64,000 bases of DNA from Zea mays (taxonomy: Eukaryota > Streptophyta > Magnoliopsida > Poales > Poaceae): contig NC_050096.1 in NCBI RefSeq assembly GCF_902167145.1, positions 266,684,622-266,748,621 on the forward strand, written 5' to 3'. Below the pieces are notes generated by a model. That model did no database searches and had not been told where the DNA came from. It saw only the letters and a program-made list of their open reading frames with translations. Shown here piece after piece: positions 11,076 through 23,290 of the stretch (the stretch's first letter is position 1; every line of letters starts with the position of its first letter). The position numbers were made by a program, and so were the translations under genes.

Positions 11076-14000
11076 CTAGTCTTCCCTAAGTATTACTTCT
11101 GCAGCTTCATTCAGGAGTTGATTAACAACTTGATCCATGATAGCTTCAGCCATCCTTTTAATTTCATCATCATCTTTCGGGGGAGGGCCCGGAGATGCTT
11201 TAGTAGGATCTGAGGGAGGACAGGATACAGCTACATTGCTATTACAAATTGCGAACGAAGTTTAAAATCAAAAATTACAACACAATAAAAACCATTAGTT
11301 AATACCTATTTGCCCTTCGGGCTCTGTGCTTTTCTCAGCAGCCTCTGCTACTTTTCTAGCATCATGGACGCCCTTTTCGCTTTTTTGGATAATTTCTCGG
11401 GCCATTTCTCGACCACCATTGTCCCAGACATCGGTGAAAAATTTTCCACCAACCATGTTAGCTTCGGCTGAAGGATCTTTTGCATCTTCGAAGGACAAGG
11501 TAGCTTCGGATTGCGCTAAAATCTTTACATGCTCGCAGCCCTTTTTCTCCAAAATGGTGGCAATCCCCCTGGCACCCGAGAAAGCACATATGTCTCCGCG
11601 GCTATTTAAAATTTCCTCAAAGGCCTCAGCTTCGTGATTGATCCATTCGATGGGACCTTCGGGGTTGCCTCTTGTAAAGTTTTCTTCGCTCGAAAATGCG
11701 CCGACGCTGGCGAAGCTAGCTTTCATCTTCTTAACACACTCCATAGATTTATCATAGCATCTTTTCTTGGACGAACGAAGCTCTTCAACAGTTCCTTCTA
11801 AATGATTTGCCCATTGGTCGCTAAGTTCTCGCTTCGTTTCTTCAAGTATGCGTTCCTCTTTAGCTCTGGCCAGTTGTTTTCGAAGATCTTCAATTTCACG
11901 CTTTTGAGCCTCAACTTGACCTTTAAAAGTAGCTTCGTCTTCTTTTATTCTATTTATCAATGAATGTAATATTTTATCTTTTTCGAGACCTTCGTTCCTT
12001 AGTTCAATTACTTCGGAACGAAGGTTGCTCAGGGCTATAGCGCACCCTTCGTCTTCGGCATCTTTTTGGGCCCTGAGGGCATTGCTAAGTATAAGGCCCT
12101 GCAAAGAAAAATGTGTGTGCGTCAATAAATTTTAGCAAACGAAAAATTTTGGTCTCAAGAAAAAATACAAAGATCTCATTTTTTGCACCTTTAAGCTATT
12201 GTACGCCAGGCTATCGGCCAGTTCGTTTTTCGACAGCACCGAGAGCCTGTCTTCTAGTGTTGGGAATCCGAAGCTCTTGCTCATCTCCCGACAGACAGAA
12301 ATCTCCTTGCTGTCAGGGAGACAATACAAGAAGTCTTCTTCTCCGCTGCCGTTGAATATTAACGCCCCCTTTGGATACTTCAGTTTTTGGGCGTAAAGCT
12401 GGGCCTCTTGCTTTTCTTTTTCTGATAATTTTTTCCCCGAAGCATGTCGAACAATATAATCAAGGACTTTGGGGGATGCTTCGGGGGCAACAGCACTGAT
12501 TTCTTCAACAAGAATTGGCTCCGTCATTTTTTCTTTCTCGGTTTCCAAGGATTTTACCTTCGTGGGCTCTGAGGGCCCAGCTTCAGCCTCAGTTTCTTGC
12601 TTTGGAGCCTTAGTATCAAAAATTTCAGTTTTCGCTTCGGAAGTTTCAACAGTCTTCTTCGGAGTTGTGCTTGAGGACTTAATTGTCTCCAGAACATCTA
12701 GCACATTGACCATTCTTTTTCTTTTCGGAGTCACCGCTGGACCCTTTTGGTTTTCTATTGTCTCAACATTTGCTGAAGGACTTAAAACTTCTGACATTTT
12801 TGATCCCTCAGTTGATCCTTTTGCTTCTTCCATTTTTTCTGTCGATGGCGCTTCGGCCATCTCTTTGGTTTCTGGTAACAAAATCTTTGGTTCTTCCAAT
12901 TCTGTTCTTGTTGGCGCTTCGGCCATTTCTGCGACTTCTGGCAGCAAGGTTGGCTCTTCAGCCTCGGTGGCCGAAGAGGTCTCTCCAGTGAACTCAGGCA
13001 CCGAGGCTGGTTCAATATAGCGTGACCGATGTGTGAGGACCATTATCCTTTTTCTTTTCGATGCTAGCTCACTAGGAGCAGCTGCAGCTTCTTCTTTCGC
13101 AGAGGTCGTGCCTTTTCTTTTCTGCCCTCGAATGGGATAACGATAGTCAGGGTAGACGAACCCCATTGCGTCAAACACTCGGTTCAGTCTTTTCTTTTTC
13201 CGGCCTCCGAAGGCTGCTGACAATGCAGTATCTTCGGCCTTCGAATAAGCCCCAAGTAGTTCATCACTTACATTTTCAATGCTTTTTAACCAGTCATCAT
13301 CTGGCTCAACGAATTTATCTCCGAACTTGAAAGTATACTTCAGCCTGATAAGTCCACCTTCGTCAGCCTCCTTTATGGTCTCTTGCGGCATTTCCCATTT
13401 TTCCGCGAGCGGCCATACTCTGAAGGCAATATGCTCTTGGACCAAATCTCTCGTTCCAATAAAAGAACAGATAACTCTGAAGGCTCTCTGGCATTCTTCG
13501 GCAGCTTCATTCATTTCAACCTTCGGCCTCCGCAGGCCGAAGCTTTGCCAAATAGGGCGCATAATTATACCTTTAATATCTTCCTGTGTTTTTAGGTCAC
13601 TCTTCACATAAAACCATTCTGTCATCCAGTCGCCGGGCCATCTCTTTCGAAAGGTTGGCACGGGACAGCTTGACCCAGACCGAGAAACGAAACTGTAGCA
13701 GCCAAAATTATTGTGATATTGTTCCTTACCCCAGGGTTTTGTCTCGTATGATAATTCGTGTATGTTGCAGAAACTTTTCGCATCAGGTTCCAGACCTTGG
13801 CTTCTCACGGCCCACACGAAGATATTCAGCCTTATGATTTCTTCGGGGGTAAGTTGGTGAAGATAGACTTCAAATATTTTCAGCACCTCTACGACAAAGT
13901 TGCTCAGGGGAAATCGAAGTCCAGCTTTCAAAAAGCTTCGGTACACTACGACTTCATTTTCTTCAGGGTTCGGACAAGTCTTTTCTCCTTCGTCGGCCCT

Positions 14001-14306
14001 CACAACGGACAAGTCCCGGAAATATCTTCCTCTCATGTTGACAAGATGATTTTCTTTGATACTTGATTTGCCGAAAACCGCATGGCTTGATCGCCAAGGG
14101 CGATCTTCGGAGTCTTCACCACCACTATCCACATCATAATTGTCGCTGTCATCAGTATCTTCAGACAAACCTTCTAAAATCTCTTTGGTGATTTTTTCTG
14201 TATTGGTCTTCGACATTGCTATAAGAAACCCCAGGTTTTTCTCTTTAGAGAGACTCAGCTTCATCTCGGCAGCAGCCTTCTTATCTTCAGACATCTTCGG
14301 AAACAC
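11076..14306 (-). CDS. Antisense three-exon gene inside the Gypsy element (aORF)
   Basis: On the minus strand, exon 1 is 14306-12189, exon 2 is 12098-11306 and exon 3 is 11230-11076. The introns are 90 and 75 bp, with GT/AG ends at 12188/12099 and 11305/11231. The joined frame is 3,066 nt, an exact multiple of three (1,021 residues), with no internal stop. Exon 1 resembles the plant 'putative gypsy-type transposon' domain found in antisense ORFs of Tat-lineage elements (for example RFPLSNFVVEVLKIF, then WPGDWMTEWFYVK), followed by a lysine-, serine- and glutamate-rich linker. Exon 2 is a long coiled coil and exon 3 a short acidic tail ending EVILRED. A minus-strand TATA box lies 132 bp upstream. 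Splice sites are my prediction from phase and consensus. The molecular function is unknown. Confidence 0.75.
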
Positions 14307-14437
14307 TAAAAAACTGTTTTCAACGCCGAAGCTTAAAAACTTAAAAAGCTAAGCAAATCTTGGTGCGCAAGAGCTAAAAATTGAGTGAGCAAGAGCAGAT
14401 GGCAAGAGAGCGTACCAAATGAGCTCGCGGTATGCTC

Positions 14438-14446
14438 TTATTTATA
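14438..14446 (-). promoter_or_regulatory. TATA box of the antisense gene
   Basis: On the minus strand the sequence reads CGTATAAATAAG, about 130 bp upstream of the ATG at 14306 and outside the 3' LTR. It is the only good TATA-like site in the leader. It suggests that the antisense gene has its own promoter in the internal region rather than relying on the LTR. Confidence 0.6.
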
Positions 14447-14601
14447 CGCCCAGTGCGTTGAAAATTGAAAGACCCCGCTTGTCAGTGAATGTTGCTATTC
14501 TAGCAAAGGGAAGGTGTTTTTTCGGACCTTCGGCTTAAGGCCTTCGTCCATGTCGCAATCTGAATTTATTATTCTAACAAATTAATATTGCGAGGGGCTA
14601 C

Positions 14602-15270
14602 TGTTGGGGGCCTTCGGCTTCCGAAGGTCCTCAAAAACAAGATTTAACAGTGTTTCTGGAGTATAATGTGTGAACAGGTATCTTCGGACTCGAGTCGATA
14701 TCACAGTAGGAGAAGCCCAAATAATACGAAGGTTGATACAGCGCCGAAGATGTGAGCAGGAAAGCTTCGGCGTGGTAGCAGAAAAGGAAACCGACTTAAA
14801 GATGAAAAGGCTATTCAGACCTCGGTGGATTACTATAGAATTACTACCAAATGTAAAGGGCATGGATGTAATTTTATACGGGCTGTGTCCCGTGCCTATA
14901 AATAGGTGAACAGTACCCCCGTACTACTCACGCTGACTTGGCATTTACTTTTGCGTCACGCTTGTACTTTCGCCTTCTTTCAAGCCGAAGGTACATTTGT
15001 AATTTGATATTATTTATACTTTTCTATAATAATAATACAGAAATGAGTTGATAATAATACATAATGGTTTATGCTATCTTTTGTGTCTCATATGATTCTT
15101 TCTTCATTATTATATGTTGAATTTATGAAGGTATGTCCTTCATAACCTTCGTCCGAAAATCATTATGTCCTAAGGGAAATAATGCTTCGAAGGACGAAGG
15201 ACTTTAACGTTTAACATTTCTTGTGTTGCCTTGTTCTTAATTCATAGCATTTGAGAACAAGTCCCCAACA
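14602..15270 (+). repeat. 3' LTR of the Gypsy element
   Basis: This is a 669-bp copy of the LTR at 7819-8493, preceded by the polypurine tract GCGAGGGGCTAC. Near identity of the two copies implies a recent insertion. Two substitutions in about 669 bp is about 0.3%, on the order of 0.1 million years at a commonly used grass LTR rate of 1.3e-8 per site per year. Confidence 0.95.
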
Positions 15271-15650
15271 GATTCTAACCTAGCCACAGGAGCAAAAGTC
15301 TCCTCAAAATAAAAACCTGTGACTTGGACATAACCTTTTGCCACAAGTCGAGCCTTGTTTCTTGTCAACACTCCGTGCTCGTCTTGCTTGTTGCGGAACT
15401 CCCACTTGGTTCCCACAACATTTTTGCTTTGGACGTGGCACCAAGCTCCAGACTTCATTCCTTTTGAAGTTGTTGAGCTCTTCCTGCATAGCCAACACCT
15501 AGTCTGGATCCTGCAAGGCCTCTTCTACCCTGAAAGGCTCTATAGAAGAGACAAACGAGTAATGCTCACAAAATTAGCTAATAGTGAGCGAGTAGATACT
15601 CCCTTGCTGATGTCACCCAGAATCTGATCGATAGGGTGATGTCTTTGGAT
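15271..15650 (-). pseudogene. Copia pol fragment upstream of the Gypsy insertion
   Basis: This is the continuation of the Sirevirus polyprotein cut at 7818. The minus strand encodes the RT entry block ([35 protein letters not shown]), and the VARLES end joins IRILL on the other side of the insertion. Near 15645 homology to the Sirevirus at 62500 stops. Integrase, protease, gag and the 5' LTR are therefore missing and the element is 5'-truncated. Confidence 0.8.
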
Positions 15651-16438
15651 CGTTGCTGAGACCCTACCAGGTCAGCTTGGTAGTGATCAATGGGGAGTCA
15701 TGATCTCCGAGCAGAATGAGAATCACGACTCGTGGGTGAAGTGTGCAACCTCTACAGAGTGTTAGAAACTGGTATATCAGCCGAGCTCATGGTTAAGAGT
15801 GGCCTTGGGATCCTCTTTGATTAGAAGAACTTTGGATACTTTTATGATGATGGTTAATAATGATGGTTATAATTATGATCTCTGGTATTTCCTCTTAGAG
15901 GGAGTACATTTGGGAAATAACTGGGTTCATTACTAAAATTTGGCTCTACCATTAGTAATAAATACTTGACCAACTAAAAGCAACTTCTTAACCTTAACTC
16001 CACATACAGCTAGTCCACTTTAGCCAAACAGAACATTTGCTGAGTACGTTGATGTGTACTCACCCTTGCTTTAAAAACCACCCACCCCAAGTTGTCCCCA
16101 CTGTATTCAGTGATCAGGAGGAGATGCAGGCAACATGGAGGACTTTGAGGAGTTCCGGGACTATGACGAGTTTTAGTATGTTAGTGGCAAACCCCCAGTC
16201 AGCTGCCTGTGAAGGCCTTATTTGCTACATTTCGTATTCCGCACTTTGATAATGTTAATAACTATGTTATAGACTCTGTGGATGTCTTGGACATCTTGAT
16301 GTAATAAAGTACTCTTTCCATTATTTACTTTGAGCAATGTGTGATGATATCTAATTATGTAATTGCTATGTATGTGAGTTTCTGATCCTAGCACGTACAT
16401 GGTTCGCATTCGGTTTGCCTTCCAAAACTGGGTGTGAC
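15651..16438 (-). mobile_element. LTR-like fragment, TGTCACACCC family, inverted
   Basis: On the minus strand it starts TGTCACACCCAGTTTTGG at 16438 and runs toward lower coordinates. It contains a 'GCAAGGGTGAGTACAC' block and a 'GATATACCAGTTTCTAACACTC...GAGGTTGCACA' block in the same order as the plus-strand fragment at 629-1525. The two are clearly diverged, so they are relatives rather than two ends of one recent insertion. No coding capacity is seen. Confidence 0.4.
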
Positions 16439-18188
16439 AGCTTGCCCCTAATCGGGTAACGTAATCTCTTCCTTGTTTTCCTAATTACTTGGCCAAGGGC
16501 GTCCCATTCCACCCTTGTGGTAGCATTGTTGTTCCAGATGGTTCTCCATGTTCCAATTAACAATATGATCTTATCATGAACAAAAATTAAAACAACAGTA
16601 TAATTGGAACATGATCATAATAACATTAATTTCCCAAAACCAGGTAGAACAATAGCAAATCTATCCAATTGTTCATCTGTTTGCAAGGTGGGGATAAACA
16701 ATGCTAGGGAAACCTATTAGGTCCTATCAAATTAACTTTAGCATGTCACAGTGATTAATAGGAACATTATTAGGTAAAGAAAAGTGATCAAGGGCACAAC
16801 CTGCATGAGACTCGAGATTCCAGGTACCAACTTGGTCTTCAAGTGACTCGTAACCTCCCTACTAATCGTAGCAATACAAACAAACATGGTATAGGCAAAA
16901 TTAACATCACACCAAACATAAGCACAAACTACATATAATATTCTACGCTTCGTAACGAGAACCTAGGTTTAAGAACTACTAAAATCGGAGTTATGGTTAA
17001 AGAGGTATAGTTTTCGAAAGACCCACGTGATTAAGTAATTAAAACTAGGTCGTGTGTTGATTTTATAAAGAAAATCTAAAGAAACAATTAATTCAACTTT
17101 TAATCTTAATTATAACTTAACTAGAGATCATATTTTAACCAAATTATAATTATGGACATATTAGCTTTGATTAGAAGAGTTAATCTAGTAGACATAGGTT
17201 AAATAAATATCTAACTATAAAAGTATGCGACATGGTATAATTAGTGTTGTTACTGCGTAGTAAATGTTTATATGAAGCTAACACAACTTGACAGACCAAA
17301 TCGGAATTAAAACGAAGACGTTATGGAGTTTCTCCGTATTTACGAATTGTTTTACAAAGGAAATTATTTTCAGAATTCATTTATAAATGTTTTGAGTATA
17401 CTGGGCTACGGACACAAATACCAGCGGCCCAGGGGCTGTTTTTGTTAAAAATAGGATCTGTCGGTAATTATTTTATACCAGCCGTAGACTGCGGGTTGTT
17501 TTCTATTAAATTCGGGGTTTCATTTGTAAAAGTTGCACGGCGAAAGGGTATTGGCCATTCAGATCCACACAGATCAGAATCGGTGGTCAGGATTTAATGC
17601 ACAAAGCGTTGCACGGAGATCTAATCATACCCACTGATCTAAAAATCAACGGCTCGGAACCATTGGCCGACCCGGTATCACATGTTCTAATCACGACTGT
17701 CCATCACAGAATGAGCGGTCGACGCGCAATCCCTCATCTCCCACTCCCATCTTTTCTCTGACGGTGCGCGGCGGCGCCCGAGCACCACACGGCAGTTCTT
17801 CGCCCGCGGACTCTCTGCCTCGTGCCCCAGTGCTCCTTTCTTCAGTCCAACAAACGCAATGCGATCCAAGTAGCATAGCTAATCTATAGGACACAAGTTT
17901 ACCGTGAGTTGTAGCACAAAGTCCCCTGCTCACGGTGGAGCACAGCCCCATGGTGGTCGGCCACTTCCGACGAGCAATACAGGATGCGGCACCCACGAGG
18001 TCCATTGCCGGCGACATGGAGAGGGAGCAGAGAGAGGGCGCGTGCTAGAGATGGTCCCTAGCGTGGCGAGCTGCAGGAGGAGGGGCGCCGAGCGGAGGTG
18101 ATGGTGGAGGCCTAGGCATGATCAAGCAGAGGGGCAGGGGCGCGACGGAGGAGCCCGGCCGCCGGAGGGAGCTCGCCATTGGGGAGGG
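16439..18188 (-). mobile_element. Chromovirus-like LTR or leader fragment (left of Reina insertion)
   Basis: Mostly AT-rich non-coding sequence becomes GC-rich between about 17700 and 18188, which resembles a gene-like leader on the minus strand. Composition and layout match the plus-strand fragment at 2221-4456, and I infer a related long chromovirus LTR. It continues after the Reina-like element at 23607. There are no convincing ORFs. Confidence 0.35.
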
Positions 18189-18499
18189 TGTTAACTACGT
18201 AGCGGATCTGTTGGGGTTTTGACGATGGTGGCGGCAACACAGCCGTATCGCTCTCAGGTACGCTGTTTCTTACGAGTTCCGGTTCTGCCAGCCAAAATCT
18301 GCTATCTCCATTACAACCCAGGCTTTTATATAACTGCCATAGGCTGCCCGTTACATGAGCCTAATTCATCCACACATTTCTTATATACTTTGGATTCGGC
18401 CTTTTATGTCGAGTGCTCCGCTTTGCTTCCTGAACTTTAGCGTCCGCATCTTCCATTACAACAGCCTTCCCAGTGTTCAGGTGCCCTGTGCTGCTAACA
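18189..18499 (-). repeat. 3' LTR of the Reina-like element
   Basis: The LTR runs TGTTAAC to TGCTAACA over 311 bp. On the minus strand the polypurine tract precedes it (18500-18515). Confidence 0.93.
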
Positions 18500-20256
18500 T
18501 CCCCTTCCCCTTGACAGACAGCTTGACCCCAAGCTGGAGCCCGCGGGAACTGCTGCTTGATGGTGTGTTCATCTTCCCAGGTAGACAATGAAGCCGGCCA
18601 GTTAGACCATCGGATTAGGAGTTGAGGTATAACCTTGTTACCTTTGCGAAGCAGCCTTGATTCCAGCACTTCGGTGGGTATTTTCAGCTCCTGCAACAGG
18701 TCTGGCATGGTTGCATCGGTTGTGATACGAGTTCCTTCGGCTAATTTAAGTTGGGACACATGAAAGACCGGATGAATCGCACTTCCTTCTGGTAATGTCA
18801 GTTCATAAGCCACGGGATTCACCTGCTTTGTGATCAGAAACGGTCCAAAATAGCGAAATGACAATTTAGCGTTCAATCTGCTCCCCATCGAACTCTGACA
18901 AAATGGCTGCAGTTTCCGAAATACATGTTGTCCCACTTGAAACACCCTTTCAGATCTTCCTTTGTCAGCTTGTTTTTTCATTCGATCTTGAGCCCTTTGA
19001 AGATGTAACTTGGCCTGTTGGAGCATAAGCTGTCTGGTTGCCAGATATGTTTGCAGATCAGCACTTTGACATTGTTCAATGGTTGACAGTCCTAACTGGG
19101 ATGGAGTGTGGCCATACAAAACCTCAAACGGTGACTGACCCAGTGCAGTGTGAAAACATGTATTATACCAAAACTCTGCAAGGGATAGCCAATTGGACCA
19201 CTGTTTAGGGCAGCCATGGACAAAGCATCGAAGATAAGCTTCCACACATTGGTTGACCCGTTCAGTTTGGCCATCGGATTGGGGGTGATATGCACTGCTG
19301 AGACATAATTTTGTGCCCACCAACTTAAACAATTCCTGCCACAAGTTACTGGTGAATATTGGATCCCTGTCAGAAATGATAGACAATGGTAGGCCATGGA
19401 GTTTGTAGACCTCTGATAGGAATAGCGTGGCCACAGATAGAGCAGTAAAAGGATGGGACATGGCTAAGAAATGAGCATATTTTGAAAATTTATCTACTAC
19501 CACCAATATGCAGTTGAATCGACGGGATGTAGGTAATCAAGAAATAAAATCCAAGCTAATAACTTGCCAAGCCTGATCCGGTATGGGTAATGGCAATAGC
19601 AGACCGGGGTATCTGTTTCGGTCGGCCTTGGCCTTTTTGCAAATCTCACATGACTGCACGAACTCCTTGATCTGTCCTTTCATGCCAACCCAGTAAAACA
19701 GCTTCTTGATGCGATGATATGTTACCGGAAACCCAGAATGGCCTCCTATAGGGCTGTCATGGAGGGCAGTCATCACCTTTAATTGAACTTGGTTACTGCA
19801 ACCCAGCCAAATCCTTCCTTTATGTTTGATTACTCCTGATACCAAAGTGAATGGCTCCATTGTATCCCCTGCAGCAAGTGTACTCAAAATGTTCTTAGCT
19901 TCCTCATTCTCCTCATAGCTGCTAGTCACCTCAGTGAGCCAACTTGGTACCACTGTCGAAGTTGCTAACACGTTGAGTTGCAGTTTGGAACCATCAGTGC
20001 ATAGGTTTGGTCGTCTAGAAAGAGCATCTGCCACACGGTTTTCCACCCCCTTCTTATATATAATGCGGAATTGGAGACCCAACAGCTTGGTTAAGGCTTT
20101 TTGTTGCCAGATAGTCGACAACTTTTGGTCTTCCAGATGGGTTAGGCTTTGCTGATCAGTCTTGATCAAAAATTCTCCATGTTGGAGGTAAGGGCGCCAG
20201 TGATCAACTGCAAATAAAATGGCTAGATATTCCTTTTCGTAGGTGGACAATCCCAA
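18361..20256 (-). pseudogene. Reina-like pol, 3' part: RNase H, integrase, chromodomain
   Basis: Two open stretches (20256-19537 and 19506-18361) are separated by an in-frame TGA just after the SLDFIS motif. The first encodes RNase H (STYEKEYLAILFAVDHW; VADALSRRP) and the integrase zinc-binding region (GHSGFPVTYHRI...SCEICKKAK). The second encodes the integrase core with the expected D-D-E positions (VVVDKFSKYAHF; IISDRDPIF; HPQSDGQTERVNQ). It ends in a chromodomain-like module (LLIRWSNWPASLSTWED) thought to guide chromoviruses to particular chromatin. The last part extends into the 3' LTR. One stop and the upstream frameshift make it inactive. Confidence 0.88.
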
Positions 20257-20288
20257 GTTCTTAGGACCTAAAGCTTTACTGATGTAAG

Positions 20289-20699
20289 CTATAGGATGGC
20301 CTTTTGCTGCAAAACTGCCCCAATACCCGATCCACTTGCGTCGGTTTCCACTACGAATTGTTGTGAAAAATCTGGTATGGAGAGAACCGGTGCTTGCACC
20401 AATGCTGCCTTCAGAGCCTCAAAGGCTTTCTGAGCTTCATCATTCCACACAAAAATTTGGTCCTTCTTGAGCAGGTTAGTAAGAGGTTTGCTGATTATGC
20501 CGTAGTGAGCGACAAATCGACGATAGTACCCGGCCATGCCGAGAAAACTCCTCACCTCCTTGACGTTGTTGGGAATGGGCCAGTCTCGAATAACCTGCAC
20601 CTTTTCTGGGTCGGTGGCAATGCCTTCTGCACTGATGAGGTGTCCCAAGAACTCAAGGGTGGTCTGTGCAAATCGACACTTTGATAGTTTCAGTTTCAG
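20289..20699 (-). pseudogene. Reina-like pol, end of reverse transcriptase
   Basis: This is the region from [19 protein letters not shown] to [11 protein letters not shown], the thumb and connection part of RT. It follows the stop at 20700 in the same frame, and at about 20290 a one-base shift separates it from the RNase H frame ([11 protein letters not shown]). It therefore links the two neighbouring ORFs into one ancestral pol. Confidence 0.85.
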
Positions 20700-22766
20700 C
20701 TAATGATCCTTTAGCTTCTGAAACACTTGTTTCACCTGAAGGACATGCTCCTTCATGTCTCTGATGTAGATCAACACATCGTCCAGAAATACCACCACAC
20801 ACTTCCTAAGAAAGGGGGTCAAAATCTTATTCATGAAATCCTGAAAGGTGGCAGGTGCTCCTCTCAGTCCAAAGGGCATCACACGGTACTCGTAATGTCT
20901 GTTGTGCGTCTGGAAAGCTGTTTTGAATTCATCACCTTCTTTAATTCGAATTTGATGGTACCCAGACCTATGATCAAGTTTCGTGAAGATCTTAGCCCCA
21001 CATAGCTCATCCACAATTTCATCAAATATTGGCATAGGGTACCTATTTTTCACCGTATGGGCGTTAAGACGCCTATAATCCACACATAACCGCCACTCTC
21101 CGTCCTTCTTCTTCACCAACAATACAGGAGAGGCAAACGGGCTCGAGCTATGCTGTATGACTCCTTGCTCCAACATTTCAATAATCTGCTTTTCGATCTC
21201 ATTTTTCTGTTGGGGGGTGTAGCGATACGGTCGAAGTCTGAATGGTTGGGCTCCCGATAACAGTGGTATCGTGTGATCCACTTCTCTGGGAGGAGGCAGT
21301 CCAGCAGGTTTGTCAAACAACTCATGGTATTCTTCCACTAACTGAGCCATTTCAAAAGGTATGTTCTGGGACTGGCCCTTGTCTTCCACGCTCAACTCCA
21401 ATATGTGTTCCCAGGCCTCTTGTTTAAGAATCCAATTTAACTGCACCTTGGATAATTGATGGCAGGTGCTCAACTTTGGAACCACCCCTTGTAAGCGTAC
21501 AACTCTCGCTTCATATTCAAACTCCAGCCACTTACCAACCCAGTGTACTTTCATGGGACTGTGGGCCTCTAGCCAGTCCATTCCCAAAATGATATCATAT
21601 CCACTCAATGGCAGAAACTTGAAGTCAGTATGGAAAGTGATCCCTCCACACAACCACTGGCAGTCAGGTACAAAGTATTTGCTCCGAAGACACCTCCCAT
21701 CAGCCACTTTTACTTGAACAAGTTCGAGTAGGCTCTGAACTCCAGTCACCTTTCCCATCAGATGGTCACTCATAAAACTCGTTGAACTGCCCGAGTCTAC
21801 TAGAACTAGCAGTTGTTGGCTTTGAATTAACGCCCAAAGACGCACGGTTCGGTTACCCTCACTTCCATTGACTGCATTCACCGAAATGGACAACACTGCT
21901 TCCCCATCACTATCAACGCCACCCTCAGTCACTAACTTCGTTTGTTCCTCTTCTTCGCCTGTAACTGTTAGAGCCCACATCTCCTCAACTAGGTGTAGGG
22001 GTACGGTGTTAGAACAACGGTGTGCATGCCCCCATTTCCCCCCACATTTGAAGCATAACCCTTTAGCCCTTCGATATGCCTTGAGTGCAGTTAGTTTACT
22101 GTCCTCCAGCCTACTTGCAGCAGCAGGGTAAGCAGCCCTGTTAGTGGTAGCTGACAACGATGATCCCGCCATTGTTGTGCCCTTCTGCAGCGGCTTGGAA
22201 AATTCCCCTCCATCTTGCCTCCGATGTTCATGGCGTCCCGAATGCATCAGCACGTCCTCCTGCAACAGGGCGAGGGAGCAAGCAGCATCCAAGTTGTTTG
22301 GTCGTTGAATAACAACAACAGACCTAACCTCCTCCTTAAGACCATCTATAAACCTCGCAGTAATCATTGCTGGAGTAAGTTGACCCTCATGAGCCAATAA
22401 TTGATGTAATATCACATCAAACTGCTCAACATACTCACTCACCGAATTGGTCTGATGTATGTGGTAAAATTGCCTAATCAACATGCTATGCTGATCATGA
22501 CCAAATCTATCATTTAGACATCCACAAAATTCTTCCCAACTCATCTCTCCCAACCTATTCTCCACTGACTGCAACCAAAAAGTAGCGGTTCCCACAAAAT
22601 TCATGATAGCCATCCTAATCCACATCCCCCTAGCGACTGAATAAAAATCAAAATACGTCTCACACCTTTGCCGCCACAATTTTGGGTTGTTACCATCAAA
22701 CACTGGAAAGGTCATACTGGGAGCTATCGATCCTGAACACTGGGACCAATTTCCCATCGAATTCAC
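20700..22766 (-). pseudogene. Reina-like gag-protease-reverse transcriptase
   Basis: This 688-codon stretch starts in Gag (FPVFDGNNPKLWRQRCETYF; WLQSVENRLGEMSWEEF). It contains a zinc knuckle (CFKCGGKWGHAHRC), the aspartic protease site (LVDSGSSTSFMS), and RT blocks (YRYTPQQKNEIEKQI; DGEWRLCVDYRRLN; KLDHRSGYHQIRI; MPFGLRGAPATFQ; catalytic FLDDVLIY). It stops at a TAG at 20700-20702, but RT sequence continues in the same frame beyond, so the stop is a mutation (CAG to TAG fits). On its own it would give a Gag-RT product lacking RNase H and integrase. Confidence 0.9.
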
Positions 22767-22835
22767 CCCGCCCGCACTCCATGGAATGTTACCAAACTGT
22801 GGAGGGTAGTTCGTACCTCCGACCGGAGGAGGTGT

Positions 22836-23234
22836 CTAGACCTCATCGGTCCGGGCACCCGGTCTCCGGTAAGGGTGAGCAGATCGATGGCGAAATTGCC
22901 CGTGCGCCGCTTCGAGTGAAGGAAGCTCCTGATGAACGGAGCCCAGCGCACCATCCACGACTGGATCCTTGTTGTTGGACGCCCCGATCAGCGACTTCAG
23001 ATCAGCTTTGGCTTGAGTCTTCTTCAACACCTCAGCAAACTCCGTGACCTTCCTCTCGATCTCCGGCTTCCACTTCTGAACATCGCCTTGCTCTGTGAGC
23101 ACTCCCTTCATCGTCGCCTCCATGCTGCTGATCGCAGCCTGCATCGTCTCCATCCTCCGATGTGTTTCCTTGTTTCCTTCTTCAATTTTCACCAGGAGTT
23201 GCGCCAACGGATCGTTCGGCTTCGGTGGTGCCAT
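22836..23234 (-). pseudogene. Reina-like Gag N-terminus
   Basis: The frame opens at MAPPKPNDPLAQLLVKIEEG and is rich in charged heptads (about residues 15-95), as is usual for a chromovirus Gag start. It ends in a different frame from the main gag-pol ORF at 22766, so a frame break of some kind lies between 22766 and 22836. It begins about 40 bp after the primer-binding site, which fits the gag start. Confidence 0.7.
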
Positions 23235-23290
23235 CTTCGTCTGCAGCCGCGTGCGATGGTCGTGGGGCGGCTCCAGCTCTGATTACCAAA

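Larger units (their letters stand above)
7819..15270 (+). mobile_element. Complete Zeon/cinful-like Gypsy element, non-autonomous
   Basis: The element is 7,452 bp long, has LTRs of 675 and 669 bp, and is flanked by a perfect GATTC duplication (7814-7818 and 15271-15275). It sits inside the Copia RT, between codons for VARLES and IRILL. The primer-binding site region TGGCGCCCACC follows the 5' LTR (8495), and a GAGGGG-containing polypurine tract precedes the 3' LTR. The sense strand carries only gag; no protease, RT, RNase H or integrase can be found, so it would need proteins from a relative to move. The space pol would occupy holds tandem repeats and an antisense gene. Assignment to Zeon/cinful (Tat lineage) is from the LTR start, size and layout. 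Confidence 0.92.
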
